This document shows positions 8,797 to 16,649 of a DNA stretch of 64,000 bases, in pieces. The notes beneath the pieces are model-generated. The model had not been told where the DNA came from and searched no databases. It saw only the letters and a program-made list of their open reading frames with translations. The stretch covers positions 2,790,001-2,854,000 of the forward strand of contig NZ_LT578417.1 in assembly GCF_900088535.1 (NCBI RefSeq). Reading direction: 5' to 3'. Position numbers and translations under genes: made by a program. Source of the stretch: Cyanobium sp. NIES-981 (GTDB taxonomy: Bacteria > Cyanobacteriota > Cyanobacteriia > PCC-6307 > Cyanobiaceae). Within the stretch, counting starts at the first letter, position 1; each line of letters begins with the position of its first letter.

Positions 8797-9502
8797 GTCG
8801 CACCAGGGCCCGCAGGGCCAGATCGGGATCGGGGCTGAGCCCGAGTCGCGCGGCCAGCACGGCCCCGTCGCCGCCGGTGATGCGCAGCTGGCAGCTTGGA
8901 AACTCGCGGCAGGCGTCCTGCCAGGCGGCCTGCACGGCTGCCGCCAGACCTGCGAGCACCCCCACCCGCATCGCCGTCACCGTGTCGGAGGGCCAGTCGG
9001 TGCCGGCGCTGCCCGCGTCCCCTGCCTGCGCATGCAGCCGCGGCAGCTGGGCGGTTTCCGACGCAAGCGCCCTCCACTGCAGGGCCGCTCCGGCCAGGAT
9101 CCGCCCACCGGCGAAGCGGCCGGCCCCATCCACCCGGGTGAGGCTGAGGGCCGTGCCCGCGTCCGCCACCAGCACCGGAAGACGGCAGTCCTGCCAGGCC
9201 TCCCAGGCCACCAGGGCCCGGTCGACCCCCAGCCAGGGCGGCGCCGACGCCAGGGGAATGTGGGCCAGCGTGAGGCGCCGCGCCGGGTCGAGGCCGCTCC
9301 GCGCCGGCAGCGGGCCCACCGCCGCCCACGCCACCGGGCCCTCGCCAGGAAGCGGCTCCCCTGGTTGTGGCTCCCCCGTCTGCGGAGGCCCACTCCAGCA
9401 CTGCAGTCCGTCAGGGGTGGCCATGGCCCAGTGCCAGCGGCTGTTGCCGATCAGCAGCCAGCGGTTGCGGCCGGGATCGGCACCCCGCTCAGATGCCTTC
9501 AC
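8774..9502 (-). CDS. coaX: type III pantothenate kinase
   Basis: Cytoplasmic ASKHA-fold kinase that phosphorylates pantothenate in the first step of coenzyme A synthesis. Visible landmarks are LLIGNSRWHWA near the N-terminus, VADAGTALSLTRVDG, GGRILAGAALQWRAL and a C-terminal ITGGDG. The DxGN phosphate-binding motif of Bacillus-type CoaX is represented by IGN without the aspartate, which I believe is normal in cyanobacteria. The GTG start at 9502 overlaps the cysH stop by 14 bases, so it is the second gene of a cysH-coaX pair; its 3' end overlaps bcp. Confidence 0.88.
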   Translation of the reverse strand: MKASERGADPGRNRWLLIGNSRWHWAMATPDGLQCWSGPPQTGEPQPGEPLPGEGPVAWAAVGPLPARSGLDPARRLTLAHIPLASAPPWLGVDRALVAWEAWQDCRLPVLVADAGTALSLTRVDGAGRFAGGRILAGAALQWRALASETAQLPRLHAQAGDAGSAGTDWPSDTVTAMRVGVLAGLAAAVQAAWQDACREFPSCQLRITGGDGAVLAARLGLSPDPDLALRALVRLRPGPGP

Positions 9503-10256
9503 CCATCAGGCCAGGCAGATGGATGCCGCACTCCTGCTTGAGCCCGCCGAAACGGGTGGCTCGACCGTTGGTGGTGCCGTCGTCGGGAGCGCTGGAGTGC
9601 CAGTCACCCACGGTGGAGTAGCCGAGGGCGAAGAGGGGATGCTGGGGAAGACCGTGCTCCTCCATGTAGTAGTACACATCGCGGTTGGTCCAGCTCAGCA
9701 GCGGCCGCAGGGCCCAGCGCTGCCGCACCACATCGAGCACGTGCATGGAGCGGCGGTGGTCCGTCTGGGTGCCGCGGACCCCGCTGGCCCAGCAGGCCAC
9801 CTGGAGATCGCGCATCGCCCGGTCCAGGGGTTCGACCTTGCGCAGCCGGTGGTACAACTCGAGATCCTCCACCTTGCCGGTGTCCCAGAGGCGGCCATGC
9901 AGCGCTTCCATGCGGGCAGGACTCAGGCGGGCCTGGGCCACGTGGGGCACCAGGCCCAGGTGATCGGAAAGCTGTTCGGCGTACCGGTAGGTTTCCGCCG
10001 GCAGATAGCCGGTATCCACCCAGATCACGGGCACCGGCGAGCCGCTGCGGCGGCCCAGCAGGCTCACCATGTGAAGCAGCACGGCGGACTGGATCCCAAA
10101 GCTGGTGGTCGCCGCGAAACCATCCCCGAACGTGTTCCGGGCCCAGCCGAGCTGATCCAGCGGCGACAGACCCGTCAGCCGCTGGCGGGCCGCCTCCACC
10201 AGCACCGGCTGGCCATCGCGGTCGGTGGGCAGGGTCGGAGCCTGGGCTGTCACCAT
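9489..10256 (-). CDS. cysH: phosphoadenylyl-sulfate (PAPS) reductase
   Basis: Reduces activated sulfate to sulfite with thioredoxin in assimilatory sulfate reduction. The 255-residue protein has the adenine-nucleotide alpha-hydrolase fold (AATTSFGIQSAVLLHMV, then VIWVDTGYLPAETYRY) and the catalytic C-terminal motif ECGIH (Cys about 243). The paired cysteines that bind the 4Fe-4S cluster of APS reductases are absent, which indicates PAPS rather than APS as substrate. It is divergent from the NADH dehydrogenase gene and followed by coaX on the same transcript. Confidence 0.93.
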   Translation of the reverse strand: MVTAQAPTLPTDRDGQPVLVEAARQRLTGLSPLDQLGWARNTFGDGFAATTSFGIQSAVLLHMVSLLGRRSGSPVPVIWVDTGYLPAETYRYAEQLSDHLGLVPHVAQARLSPARMEALHGRLWDTGKVEDLELYHRLRKVEPLDRAMRDLQVACWASGVRGTQTDHRRSMHVLDVVRQRWALRPLLSWTNRDVYYYMEEHGLPQHPLFALGYSTVGDWHSSAPDDGTTNGRATRFGGLKQECGIHLPGLMGEGI

Positions 10257-10290
10257 CCATCCATCATCACCTCTGGGATGGACCCCTGGT

Positions 10291-10296
10291 TAGGGT
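10291..10296 (+). promoter_or_regulatory. TAGGGT -10-like element before the type II NADH dehydrogenase gene
   Basis: TAGGGT lies 34 bases before the ATG at 10331 but only 10 bases before an upstream in-frame GTG at 10307. If it is the -10 element, the GTG could not lie in the transcript with a usable leader, so it supports the ATG as start. Confidence 0.4.
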
Positions 10297-10330
10297 TCGT
10301 TTCTGCGTGTGGGCGGCCCCCTACAGAGCC

Positions 10331-11527
10331 ATGTCGGCCATGACAGATCCAGCGCAGGGAACCCCAGCGCCGTCCCACGGTCCGATCGTGATCGTGGGCG
10401 GCGGCTTCGCCGGCCTGTACACCGCCCTGGCCCTCGCCGAGCAGCGCCAGCCCCCTCCGGTGCTGCTGATCGAACCCCACGACCGCTTCCTCTTCCTGCC
10501 CCTGCTCTACGAACTGCTCAGCGGCGAGCTGCGGCGCTGGGAGATCGCCCCCCGTTACGACGCCCTGCTGGCGGGCAAGGGGATTGCCTGGTTGCGGGAT
10601 CGCGTCACCCACATCGACGCCACTGCCCAGACGGTGAGCACGGAGGGGGGCCGCCGGCTGGGATTCAGGCAACTGGTGCTGGGCACCGGAGGCACCACCA
10701 GCAGTTTCGGGATTGCCGGAGTACGGGAGCACGCCCTGGGATTCCGGACCCTGGCGGATGTGGAACGCCTGCAGCAGCTGATCGCCGAACTGCGCAGCCA
10801 GCAGTTACCCCTGCAGCGGCTGGCCATCGTGGGAGCCGGTCCGAGCGGGGTTGAACTCGCCTGCAAGCTGGCCGACCTGCTCGAGGGGGCCGCCCTGATC
10901 GAACTGATCGAGCAGGGGGGCGAAGCCCTGCCCCAGTGCCGGGCCTTCAACCGGGAGCAGGCCCTGCGCGCGCTGCAGAGCAGGGATGTGCGCCTGCGCA
11001 CCGGCACCCGGGTCCAGGCGGTGGGCGCCTCGCAGCTTGACCTGCACGGGCCGGCTGGCAGCGAGAGTCTGCCGGTGAGGGCCGTGGTGTGGACCGCCGG
11101 GCTCGCCTTCCAGCCCCCCACCATCACGCCCGCGGCCGTGGGCGAAGGGCGCGGGCGACTGTGCTGCGAGCCCAGCCTGCGACTGCGCGGCTTCCAGCAC
11201 CTGTTCGCCGCCGGCGACATCGCCGCCCTCGATGGCGAGGAGGGTCCCCTGCCCGCCACCGCCCAGGTGGCGTTTCAACAGGCCAGCTGCCTGGCGGCGA
11301 ATCTGCTGCGGGCCGGCGCCGGTGAACCGCTCGAGCCTTTTCGCTACAGGGATCTGGGTGAAATGGTGAGCCTCGGGGTGGGTGAGGCCAGCCTGGTGGG
11401 GAGCGGCCTCACCCTGGCCGGTGCGGCCGCCTACCAGCTGCGGCGGCTGGCCTACCTGACCCGGCTGCCGGGGCGAACCCATCAACTGCGGGTGGCAGCC
11501 GGCTGGCTGGCGGACTGGCAGCCATGA
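10331..11527 (+). CDS. type II NAD(P)H dehydrogenase (Ndb/NDH-2-like FAD oxidoreductase)
   Basis: Membrane-peripheral, non-proton-pumping NAD(P)H:quinone oxidoreductase of about 398 residues. It has two Rossmann folds: the FAD site IVIVGGGFAGLYTALAL near the N-terminus and the NAD(P)H site LAIVGAGPSGVELACKLAD near residue 170. The later LFAAGDIAALDG is the conserved FAD-contacting region. I chose ATG 10331 over the upstream GTG 10307 because of the -10-like element at 10291. Cyanobacterial members reduce plastoquinone or, for NdbB, demethylphylloquinone; I cannot decide which. Its stop overlaps the next gene in an ATGA. Confidence 0.85.
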   Translation: MSAMTDPAQGTPAPSHGPIVIVGGGFAGLYTALALAEQRQPPPVLLIEPHDRFLFLPLLYELLSGELRRWEIAPRYDALLAGKGIAWLRDRVTHIDATAQTVSTEGGRRLGFRQLVLGTGGTTSSFGIAGVREHALGFRTLADVERLQQLIAELRSQQLPLQRLAIVGAGPSGVELACKLADLLEGAALIELIEQGGEALPQCRAFNREQALRALQSRDVRLRTGTRVQAVGASQLDLHGPAGSESLPVRAVVWTAGLAFQPPTITPAAVGEGRGRLCCEPSLRLRGFQHLFAAGDIAALDGEEGPLPATAQVAFQQASCLAANLLRAGAGEPLEPFRYRDLGEMVSLGVGEASLVGSGLTLAGAAAYQLRRLAYLTRLPGRTHQLRVAAGWLADWQP

Positions 11528-12174
11528 CCGCCCCGCCCCCCGGACGGCGCCCGCAGGGGCTGCTGCTCGATGCGATGGGCACCTTGGTCGGCCTGAGGCA
11601 GTCGGTGGGCACCACCTATGCGGCCCAGGCCAGCCAGCATGGGATCCACCTCGATCCGGCGGCCCTGGATGAGGGCTTTCGCCGGGCCTACCGTTCGGCG
11701 CCGCCGCTGGCGTTTCCGACCCTCTCGGGGGCTGACCTGGCAGCAGCGGAGCTGGCCTGGTGGTCCGCCGTGGTTTGCTCGAGCCTGGAATCGGCGGGGG
11801 CCACCGAGGTGCCGCCGGGGTTGTGCCATGCGCTGTTCGACCACTTCGCCACGGCGGCCCCCTGGAGGGTGTACCCCGAGGTGCCGGGGCTGCTGGAGCG
11901 CTGGCATCGGCGGGGCCTGCGGCTGGCCGTGGTGAGCAACTTCGACAGCCGCCTGCACTCCCTGCTGGAAGAGCTGGAGCTGGCGCCCTGGCTGGATGCC
12001 GTGGTGGTGTCGAGCAGCGCCGGAGCCGCGAAACCCGATCCGGCGCCCTTCCGGCAGGCCCTGCAGCAGCTCGGCCTGGACGCCGCGGCGGTGTGGCACG
12101 TGGGCGACAGCCCCGAGGACGAAGCGGGCGCCGCGGCAGCAGGGATTCCCTGTGTGCTGATCAGGCGGCCTTGA
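11524..12174 (+). CDS. HAD-superfamily hydrolase (REG-2/HDHD3-like)
   Basis: A 216-residue haloacid-dehalogenase-type phosphatase. Motif I is LLLDAMGTL, with the nucleophile Asp but Gly where classical phosphatases have a second Asp, as in other DAVGT-type members. Motif II is VVSNFDSR, motif III SSSAGAAKPDPAPF with its Lys, and motif IV WHVGDSPEDEAGA. A helical cap lies between motifs I and II. It is translationally coupled to the preceding dehydrogenase gene (ATGA) and to the following hflX (TTGA), so it belongs to one operon. Substrate unknown. Confidence 0.85.
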   Translation: MTAPPPGRRPQGLLLDAMGTLVGLRQSVGTTYAAQASQHGIHLDPAALDEGFRRAYRSAPPLAFPTLSGADLAAAELAWWSAVVCSSLESAGATEVPPGLCHALFDHFATAAPWRVYPEVPGLLERWHRRGLRLAVVSNFDSRLHSLLEELELAPWLDAVVVSSSAGAAKPDPAPFRQALQQLGLDAAAVWHVGDSPEDEAGAAAAGIPCVLIRRP

Positions 12175-14537
12175 GACAGGGCACCGTCGCGGGACGCACC
12201 ACGGGGCTGCGGCCGGCCCAGCGGCGCCGTCTGGAGCGGCTCTGTCACAGGCGCCATCCGGAGGATGGCATCGCCGAACCCCTGGGCCTGCAACGCCTCG
12301 CCGCCGAGAGCCGCGAGCTGGGCCTGCCGATCACCCTGGTGGTGGATGGCCGCGGACTCTGCCGTCTGCTCTGGGTCGGCCCCCTCGAACAGTCGGGGCG
12401 CCTGCTGGAGAAGCTGCCCGGCTCCCCGCGCCGCCAGGGCCGCGGCCTGCGCCTGCTCACCTGCTGCGGCCGCACCAGGCAGCTGGCCCCCTCCTCCCAG
12501 GAAGGCGTGGTGGGACTCGACCTGCAACCGACCCTCTGGCTGCGGTATGGCGCCCAACCGGAACCGGGAGGGCACTGGGCCGCCTCCGTGTACACGCCGG
12601 GGGCCACCGCCGCCACGCCCTGGGTCAGCGCTCTGGAGGGCGATCTGGCCAGCCTCTGTGCCGTGGATCCCGCCCAGGGCGGCGGCACCGGAGCCGCGCC
12701 GGGGGCGGAGACGAGCCTGGGCCAGGCGAACCGGCGCCAGGGGGAACGGGTGCTGCTGCTGGCGCTCACCCCTGGGGATCGGTCGGCCGCCCAACGGCTG
12801 ATCGCCGAACTGGAGGGCCTGGTGCGCAGCGCCGGCGGCGTGCCCGTGGGGGTGGTGGAACAGCGGCGCAGCCAGCTCGCCCCTCAGACGGTGTGGGGGG
12901 AGGGCAAGCTGGCCGAAGCAGCCCTGGAGGCGCGGCGGCTGGACGCCAGCCTGGTGGTGACCGACCGGGAACTGACGCCGGTGCAGGCCCGCAACCTGGA
13001 ACGGCTGCTGGATCTGCCGATCAGCGACCGCAGCGAGCTGATCCTCGACATCTTCGCCCAACGGGCTTCCAGCGCCGCCGGGCGGCTGCAGGTGGAGCTG
13101 GCCCAGCTGCGCTACCGCCTGCCGCGCCTGAGCGGGCGCGGACGGAGCCTCTCCCGCCAGGGCGGCGGCATCGGCACGCGTGGCCCCGGGGAAACCCAGC
13201 TGGAGAAGGACCGCCGCGCCATCGCCCGCCGGATCGAACGCCTGCAACGGGACGTGCGCCAGCTGGAAGCCCACCGGGCGCGGCTGCGCCAGGGCCGCCA
13301 GGGGCAGCGCCGGCTGGCCCTGGTGGGCTACACCAATGCGGGCAAGAGTTCCCTGCTCAACGCCCTCACCGGCGCCCAGGGCCCGGCGGCAGCCCTGGCC
13401 GAGAACAAGCTCTTCGCCACCCTGGATCCCACCACCCGCCGCCTGCAGCTGCGCTCCCCGGACGGCGGCGGCAGGCCCGTGCCGCTGCTCCTCACCGACA
13501 CGGTGGGCTTCATCCGCGACCTGCCGCCACCCCTGGTGGAGGCGTTCCGCTCCACCCTGGAGGAAACCCTGGACGCCGATGGGCTGCTGCTCGTGGTGGA
13601 CCTCAGCGACCCGGCCTGGCCAGAACAACGGCAGACCGTGCACACCATCCTCGATGCCCTGGGGGCCACCATGCCCCGGCGGCTGGTGGCCAACCAGATC
13701 GACCGCTGCCCGGCAGGGGAAATCGCCAGGGCCCGGGCCCTCGATCCCGACGCCCTGTTCGTCTCCGCCACCAGCGCCCTGGGGCTGCAACACCTGCGGG
13801 AGGCCCTGCTGGACTGGCCGCCGCCGATCGACGAGCCTGTTGTGGCAGCATCGGCGGTCACGGGCCCTGGCGCCCCTTCGATCCCTGCCACCCCCACACC
13901 CATGGCTCTTCAACTCGGCGACACCGTCCCCGACTTCACCCAGGACTCCCAGCTGGGTCCGATTCACTTCTACGACTACGCCGGCGACAGCTGGGTGGTG
14001 CTGTTCTCCCATCCCGCCGACTACACGCCGGTGTGCACCACCGAGCTGGGCGAGGTGTCCCGGCTGCGCCCCGAATGGGAGAAGCGCAACGTCAAGACCA
14101 TCGCCCTGAGCGTGGACTCCGCCGAGAGCCACAAGGGCTGGATCTGCGACATCAACGAGACCCAGAACACCGCTGTTGATTACCCGATCCTCGCCGATGA
14201 GGACAAGAAGGTGAGCGACCTCTACGGGATGATCCACCCCAACGCGCTCAACAACCTCACGGTGCGCTCGGTGTTCATCATCGACCCGAACAAAAAGCTG
14301 CGCCTGCAGATCACCTATCCCGCCAGCACGGGCCGCAACTTCGATGAGATCCTGCGGGTGATCGACTCCCTGCAGCTCACCGACTACCACCAGGTGGCCA
14401 CCCCGGTGAACTGGAAGGATGGCGACGACTGTGTCGTGGTGCCCTCCATCCCCACCGAGGAAGCCCGCACCAAATTCCCCAAGGGCGTGACCGAAGTGAA
14501 GCCCTACCTGCGCATGACGCCCCAGCCCAACAAGTGA
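12171..14537 (+). CDS. hflX: HflX-type GTPase reading in frame into a peroxiredoxin (HflX-Prx fusion)
   Basis: HflX is a ribosome-binding GTPase that splits or rescues stalled 70S ribosomes. TTG at 12171 overlaps the previous stop (TTGA) and gives the usual cyanobacterial N-terminus (GRTTGLRPAQRRRLERL). The HflX N-domain has GGGIGTRGPGETQLEKDRR; G1 is GYTNAGKSS near residue 385, G3 DTVGFIRDLP, and G4 NQID where NKxD is usual. The HflX part ends near residue 555 (LLDWPPPIDEP). No stop occurs in any of the three forward frames before the peroxiredoxin ATG at 13902, so translation must continue through a Pro/Ala-rich linker of about 20 residues into a full peroxiredoxin, 788 residues in all. A lost stop codon or sequencing error is possible. 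Confidence 0.85.
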   Translation: MRQGTVAGRTTGLRPAQRRRLERLCHRRHPEDGIAEPLGLQRLAAESRELGLPITLVVDGRGLCRLLWVGPLEQSGRLLEKLPGSPRRQGRGLRLLTCCGRTRQLAPSSQEGVVGLDLQPTLWLRYGAQPEPGGHWAASVYTPGATAATPWVSALEGDLASLCAVDPAQGGGTGAAPGAETSLGQANRRQGERVLLLALTPGDRSAAQRLIAELEGLVRSAGGVPVGVVEQRRSQLAPQTVWGEGKLAEAALEARRLDASLVVTDRELTPVQARNLERLLDLPISDRSELILDIFAQRASSAAGRLQVELAQLRYRLPRLSGRGRSLSRQGGGIGTRGPGETQLEKDRRAIARRIERLQRDVRQLEAHRARLRQGRQGQRRLALVGYTNAGKSSLLNALTGAQGPAAALAENKLFATLDPTTRRLQLRSPDGGGRPVPLLLTDTVGFIRDLPPPLVEAFRSTLEETLDADGLLLVVDLSDPAWPEQRQTVHTILDALGATMPRRLVANQIDRCPAGEIARARALDPDALFVSATSALGLQHLREALLDWPPPIDEPVVAASAVTGPGAPSIPATPTPMALQLGDTVPDFTQDSQLGPIHFYDYAGDSWVVLFSHPADYTPVCTTELGEVSRLRPEWEKRNVKTIALSVDSAESHKGWICDINETQNTAVDYPILADEDKKVSDLYGMIHPNALNNLTVRSVFIIDPNKKLRLQITYPASTGRNFDEILRVIDSLQLTDYHQVATPVNWKDGDDCVVVPSIPTEEARTKFPKGVTEVKPYLRMTPQPNK
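13902..14537 (+). CDS. Prx6-like (1-Cys family) peroxiredoxin domain or gene
   Basis: From ATG 13902 a complete 211-residue peroxiredoxin of the Prx6 family can be read. The peroxidatic Cys is about residue 45 in HPADYTPVCTTELGE, followed by LSVDSAESHKGW, PILADEDKKVSDLYGM and a C-terminal PYLRMTPQPNK. In related cyanobacteria I expect this as a stand-alone protein starting at this Met. Here it is in frame with hflX with no intervening stop, so it may be made as the C-terminal half of a fusion, separately from an internal start, or both. No Shine-Dalgarno sequence is visible before the ATG. A strong hairpin follows the stop. Confidence 0.85.
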   Translation: MALQLGDTVPDFTQDSQLGPIHFYDYAGDSWVVLFSHPADYTPVCTTELGEVSRLRPEWEKRNVKTIALSVDSAESHKGWICDINETQNTAVDYPILADEDKKVSDLYGMIHPNALNNLTVRSVFIIDPNKKLRLQITYPASTGRNFDEILRVIDSLQLTDYHQVATPVNWKDGDDCVVVPSIPTEEARTKFPKGVTEVKPYLRMTPQPNK

Positions 14538-14544
14538 GCGTCCG

Positions 14545-14567
14545 GGCCGGGGGCACCGCCCCCGGCC
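14545..14567 (+). terminator. GC-rich hairpin after the hflX-Prx operon
   Basis: A 10-bp perfect stem (GGCCGGGGGC with GCCCCCGGCC) closes a 3-base loop just after the peroxiredoxin stop. It lacks a T run (TATAACCC follows), so it may be a weak terminator or a 3'-end stabiliser. It separates this operon from anmK. Confidence 0.5.
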
Positions 14568-14595
14568 TATAACCCTGGAGAACCTGGCCGGCGGC

Positions 14596-15780
14596 ATGCG
14601 CGTTCTGGGGCTGATGAGCGGCACCAGCGCCGATGGCGTGGATGCCGTTCTCGTGGATTTCCGGGCCCCGGTCCATCGGCCACGGTGGCGGTTGCTGAGC
14701 CGGGCGACCCTGGCCTACCCCCCGGAGCTCCGCCACAGCCTGATCGCCTTCGGCCAGGGAGCCACCTGCTGCGCTGCGGACATCCTGGAGCTGGCGGAGG
14801 CCGTCACCGAGGTGCAGGCGGCGGCGGCGCGGGCCTGTGACCCCGGGGGCCAGGCGGAACTGGTCGGTTGCCACGGGCAGACGGTGTGGCACCGCCCCCC
14901 AGGCCCCGAGCGCCGGGGCAGCAGCTGGCAGCTGCTGCAGGCCCCCTTGCTGGCGGGGCTTCTGGGGCGGCCGGTGGTGCACGATTTCCGCGCGGCCGAT
15001 CTGGTGCTCGGAGGCCAGGGGGCACCCCTGGTGTGCCCCGCGGATGAGGCCCTGGTGGGGCGCATCGCCGGTTGGCGCGCCGTGCTCAACCTGGGTGGCA
15101 TCGCCAACCTCACCCTGATTCCCCCCGGTTGCGGTCCGGAGCGCCACCAGCTGCTGCAGGGCTGGGACTGCGGCCCCGCCAACACCCTGGTGGATCTGGC
15201 GGTCGAGCGCTTCAGCGGCGGCGAGCTGACCTATGACGCCGATGGGGCCTGGGCCCGCCAGGGGCAGGTGAACGACGCCGCCATCCAGGGCTGGCTGCAG
15301 GAGCCCTACTTTCAGCAGGTTCCGCCGAAATCCACCGGTCGGGAGCTGTTCGGCCGGGCCGACCTGGACCGCCGGCTCCAGGATCTCGCTGCAGCCGAGG
15401 TCGCAGCGGGCCGGGCCGGCGAGGTGGCCCCGGCCACGGCCCTGGCCACCCTCACGGCCTTCACGGCGGCCGTGGTGGCCCACGATCTCCAGAGGTGCCC
15501 AAGACCTGTGGAGCTGCTTGTGGCGGGGGGCGGCGCCCGCAACCGGTTCCTGCTCGATCAGCTGCGTCACCGCTGCCGGGGCATGGTGGTGCGCCCCCTC
15601 GCCGATCTCGGCATCGCCGACAGTGACCGTGAGGCGCTGGGCTTCGCCCTGCTGGCCTGGTGGCATCACTGCGGGCAGCCAGGCAACGCAGCCTCGGTGA
15701 CCGGGGCCAGGGCCGCCACGGTGCTCGGCATGCGCGCCGACCCTCCCGGACGGGCGGAGCCCCGCGCACGCCGCACCTGA
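14596..15780 (+). CDS. anmK: anhydro-N-acetylmuramic acid kinase
   Basis: Cytoplasmic ASKHA-fold kinase that opens and phosphorylates 1,6-anhydro-N-acetylmuramate from peptidoglycan turnover, giving MurNAc-6-phosphate. The N-terminal motif GLMSGTSADGVDAVLVDF is diagnostic; LNLGGIANLT, WDCGPANTLVDLAV and VAGGGARNRFLLDQL follow in the expected order. Length 394 residues is normal. The partner hydrolase NagZ is encoded 40 kb away in this window. It follows the hflX-Prx hairpin by about 30 bases, so independent transcription is likely but not certain. Confidence 0.93.
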   Translation: MRVLGLMSGTSADGVDAVLVDFRAPVHRPRWRLLSRATLAYPPELRHSLIAFGQGATCCAADILELAEAVTEVQAAAARACDPGGQAELVGCHGQTVWHRPPGPERRGSSWQLLQAPLLAGLLGRPVVHDFRAADLVLGGQGAPLVCPADEALVGRIAGWRAVLNLGGIANLTLIPPGCGPERHQLLQGWDCGPANTLVDLAVERFSGGELTYDADGAWARQGQVNDAAIQGWLQEPYFQQVPPKSTGRELFGRADLDRRLQDLAAAEVAAGRAGEVAPATALATLTAFTAAVVAHDLQRCPRPVELLVAGGGARNRFLLDQLRHRCRGMVVRPLADLGIADSDREALGFALLAWWHHCGQPGNAASVTGARAATVLGMRADPPGRAEPRARRT

Positions 15781-15813
15781 ACCGCCGCACCTCAAACGCG
15801 GCGCGCGGGGCTC
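15757..15813. terminator. long inverted repeat at convergent gene ends
   Basis: The arm at 15757-15774 (GAGCCCCGCGC, then AC, then GCCGC) pairs with 15798-15813 (GCGGC, then GCGCGGGGCTC): 11 perfect pairs, a 2-base bulge and 5 more, around a 23-base loop. It spans the end of anmK and the gap before the stop of the convergent regulator gene, so it may act as a bidirectional terminator although no T run is present. Confidence 0.45.
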
Positions 15814-15816
15814 CTG

Positions 15817-16203
15817 TTAGCGGGGCCTCAGCAGCCGCAGGCGCCTCGGCGCCCCCCGCAATCGTCTGGGGCGTTGCCCTTGCTGCTGCTCGAGCTGCTG
15901 GCGCAGCTCTTCGGAGGAGCGCGCGGGAAGCGTGGCGGACCCGGCCGGCCGCGGTGGGGCACTGGACAGCGCGGGAGGCTGGGCCGCCGCACCGGACTGC
16001 CGGAGCTGCTCCAGGCGCTCGATCCCCTGCTGGATCAGCACCCGGGCCATGTTGCTCACGGTTCGGGAATCGGCGGCGGCCAGCTCTGCCAGGCGCGCAC
16101 AGAGCTCCTCAGGCAGAACCACCTGGATCCTGGGCGATTTCGGACGCCCGCTGGAAGAGGTTTGCCGGGTCGCCACGCCAGAAGAAGAGGAACCGGTGCG
16201 CAC
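15817..16203 (-). CDS. ribbon-helix-helix (CopG-like) DNA-binding protein
   Basis: A 128-residue protein starting with GTG. Residues about 25-65 form a ribbon-helix-helix pattern: a beta strand RIQVVLPEELCARL, a first helix ending AAADSRTVSN, and a second helix MARVLIQQGIERLEQL. A low-complexity Pro/Ala linker and an Arg- and Gln-rich basic tail follow. Such proteins bind short palindromes as dimers of dimers and often autoregulate. A perfect palindrome lies 37 bases upstream of its start and overlaps a -10-like sequence of the divergent gene at 16307. Antitoxin-like or transcription-factor roles are both possible; no toxin is recognisable beside it. Confidence 0.65.
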   Translation of the reverse strand: MRTGSSSSGVATRQTSSSGRPKSPRIQVVLPEELCARLAELAAADSRTVSNMARVLIQQGIERLEQLRQSGAAAQPPALSSAPPRPAGSATLPARSSEELRQQLEQQQGQRPRRLRGAPRRLRLLRPR

Positions 16204-16239
16204 GGTTCAGCCGTGTTACCCAGGAGTGTACTCAGATGC

Positions 16240-16258
16240 GCATGGATAGTATCCATGC
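16240..16258. promoter_or_regulatory. palindromic operator overlapping a -10 element
   Basis: Perfect 9-bp inverted repeat GCATGGATA-G-TATCCATGC in the 103-base divergent region between the ribbon-helix-helix gene and the gene at 16307. TAGTAT at its centre (16247-16252) is a plausible -10 for the plus-strand gene. A smaller repeat (CACGG with CCGTG, 16201-16215) overlaps the regulator's start codon. Probably the binding site for autoregulation; that is inference. Confidence 0.55.
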
Positions 16259-16306
16259 CTATGCTGGACGCAGCCCATCCGCACCCGATCCCCCGGAGGT
16301 GGCCCC

Positions 16307-16558
16307 ATGCCCCAGAGCCGTAAGCGCCGCACCGCCGAACGCAGCGACGTGCTGGTGTCGGCGGTGATCAGCACCTACCTGCTGACCCACCTGCATCACG
16401 TGCTGCAACGCGCCGAATTCGGCGCCCAGAAGGAGGGCCACACAGCCCTGGCCGCCAACTACGCGGAACTGCGCAAGGTGCTCTGTCTCGATGCCCGCAG
16501 CATGGAGGACGCATCCGCCAGCGGCACCCCCGTGAGCGACAACCCCAAGGCGGCCTGA
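16307..16558 (+). CDS. conserved small protein, function unknown
   Basis: An 83-residue soluble protein with a basic start (PQSRKRRTAERSD), a helical middle (VLVSAVISTYLLTHLHHVL) and an acidic, disordered-looking tail. A good Shine-Dalgarno GGAGG ends 7 bases before the ATG, unusual among the genes here. It is divergent from the ribbon-helix-helix gene and shares the palindromic operator. I do not recognise the family; it reads like a conserved picocyanobacterial protein. Confidence 0.6.
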   Translation: MPQSRKRRTAERSDVLVSAVISTYLLTHLHHVLQRAEFGAQKEGHTALAANYAELRKVLCLDARSMEDASASGTPVSDNPKAA

Positions 16559-16622
16559 GTTCCGCAGCCGGCGCTCCAGCAACAGACAGCTACGGGTGGA
16601 TGCCAGCGGGCGCCGGCCTCCA

Positions 16623-16628
16623 TAGGGT
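16623..16628 (+). promoter_or_regulatory. TAGGGT -10-like element before the Nif11-like gene
   Basis: TAGGGT lies 21 bases before the ATG at 16650. A TTG at 16629 in the same frame directly follows the hexamer and would be too close to the start of transcription, which favours the ATG. Confidence 0.4.
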
Positions 16629-16649
16629 TTGAGCAATCAGGCCAGCGCC

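Noticed and set aside
11688-14624. A 978-codon minus-strand open frame opposite the HAD and hflX-prx genes
   Set aside because: Same reason: shadow composition, no recognisable motif, and strong motifs on the plus strand.
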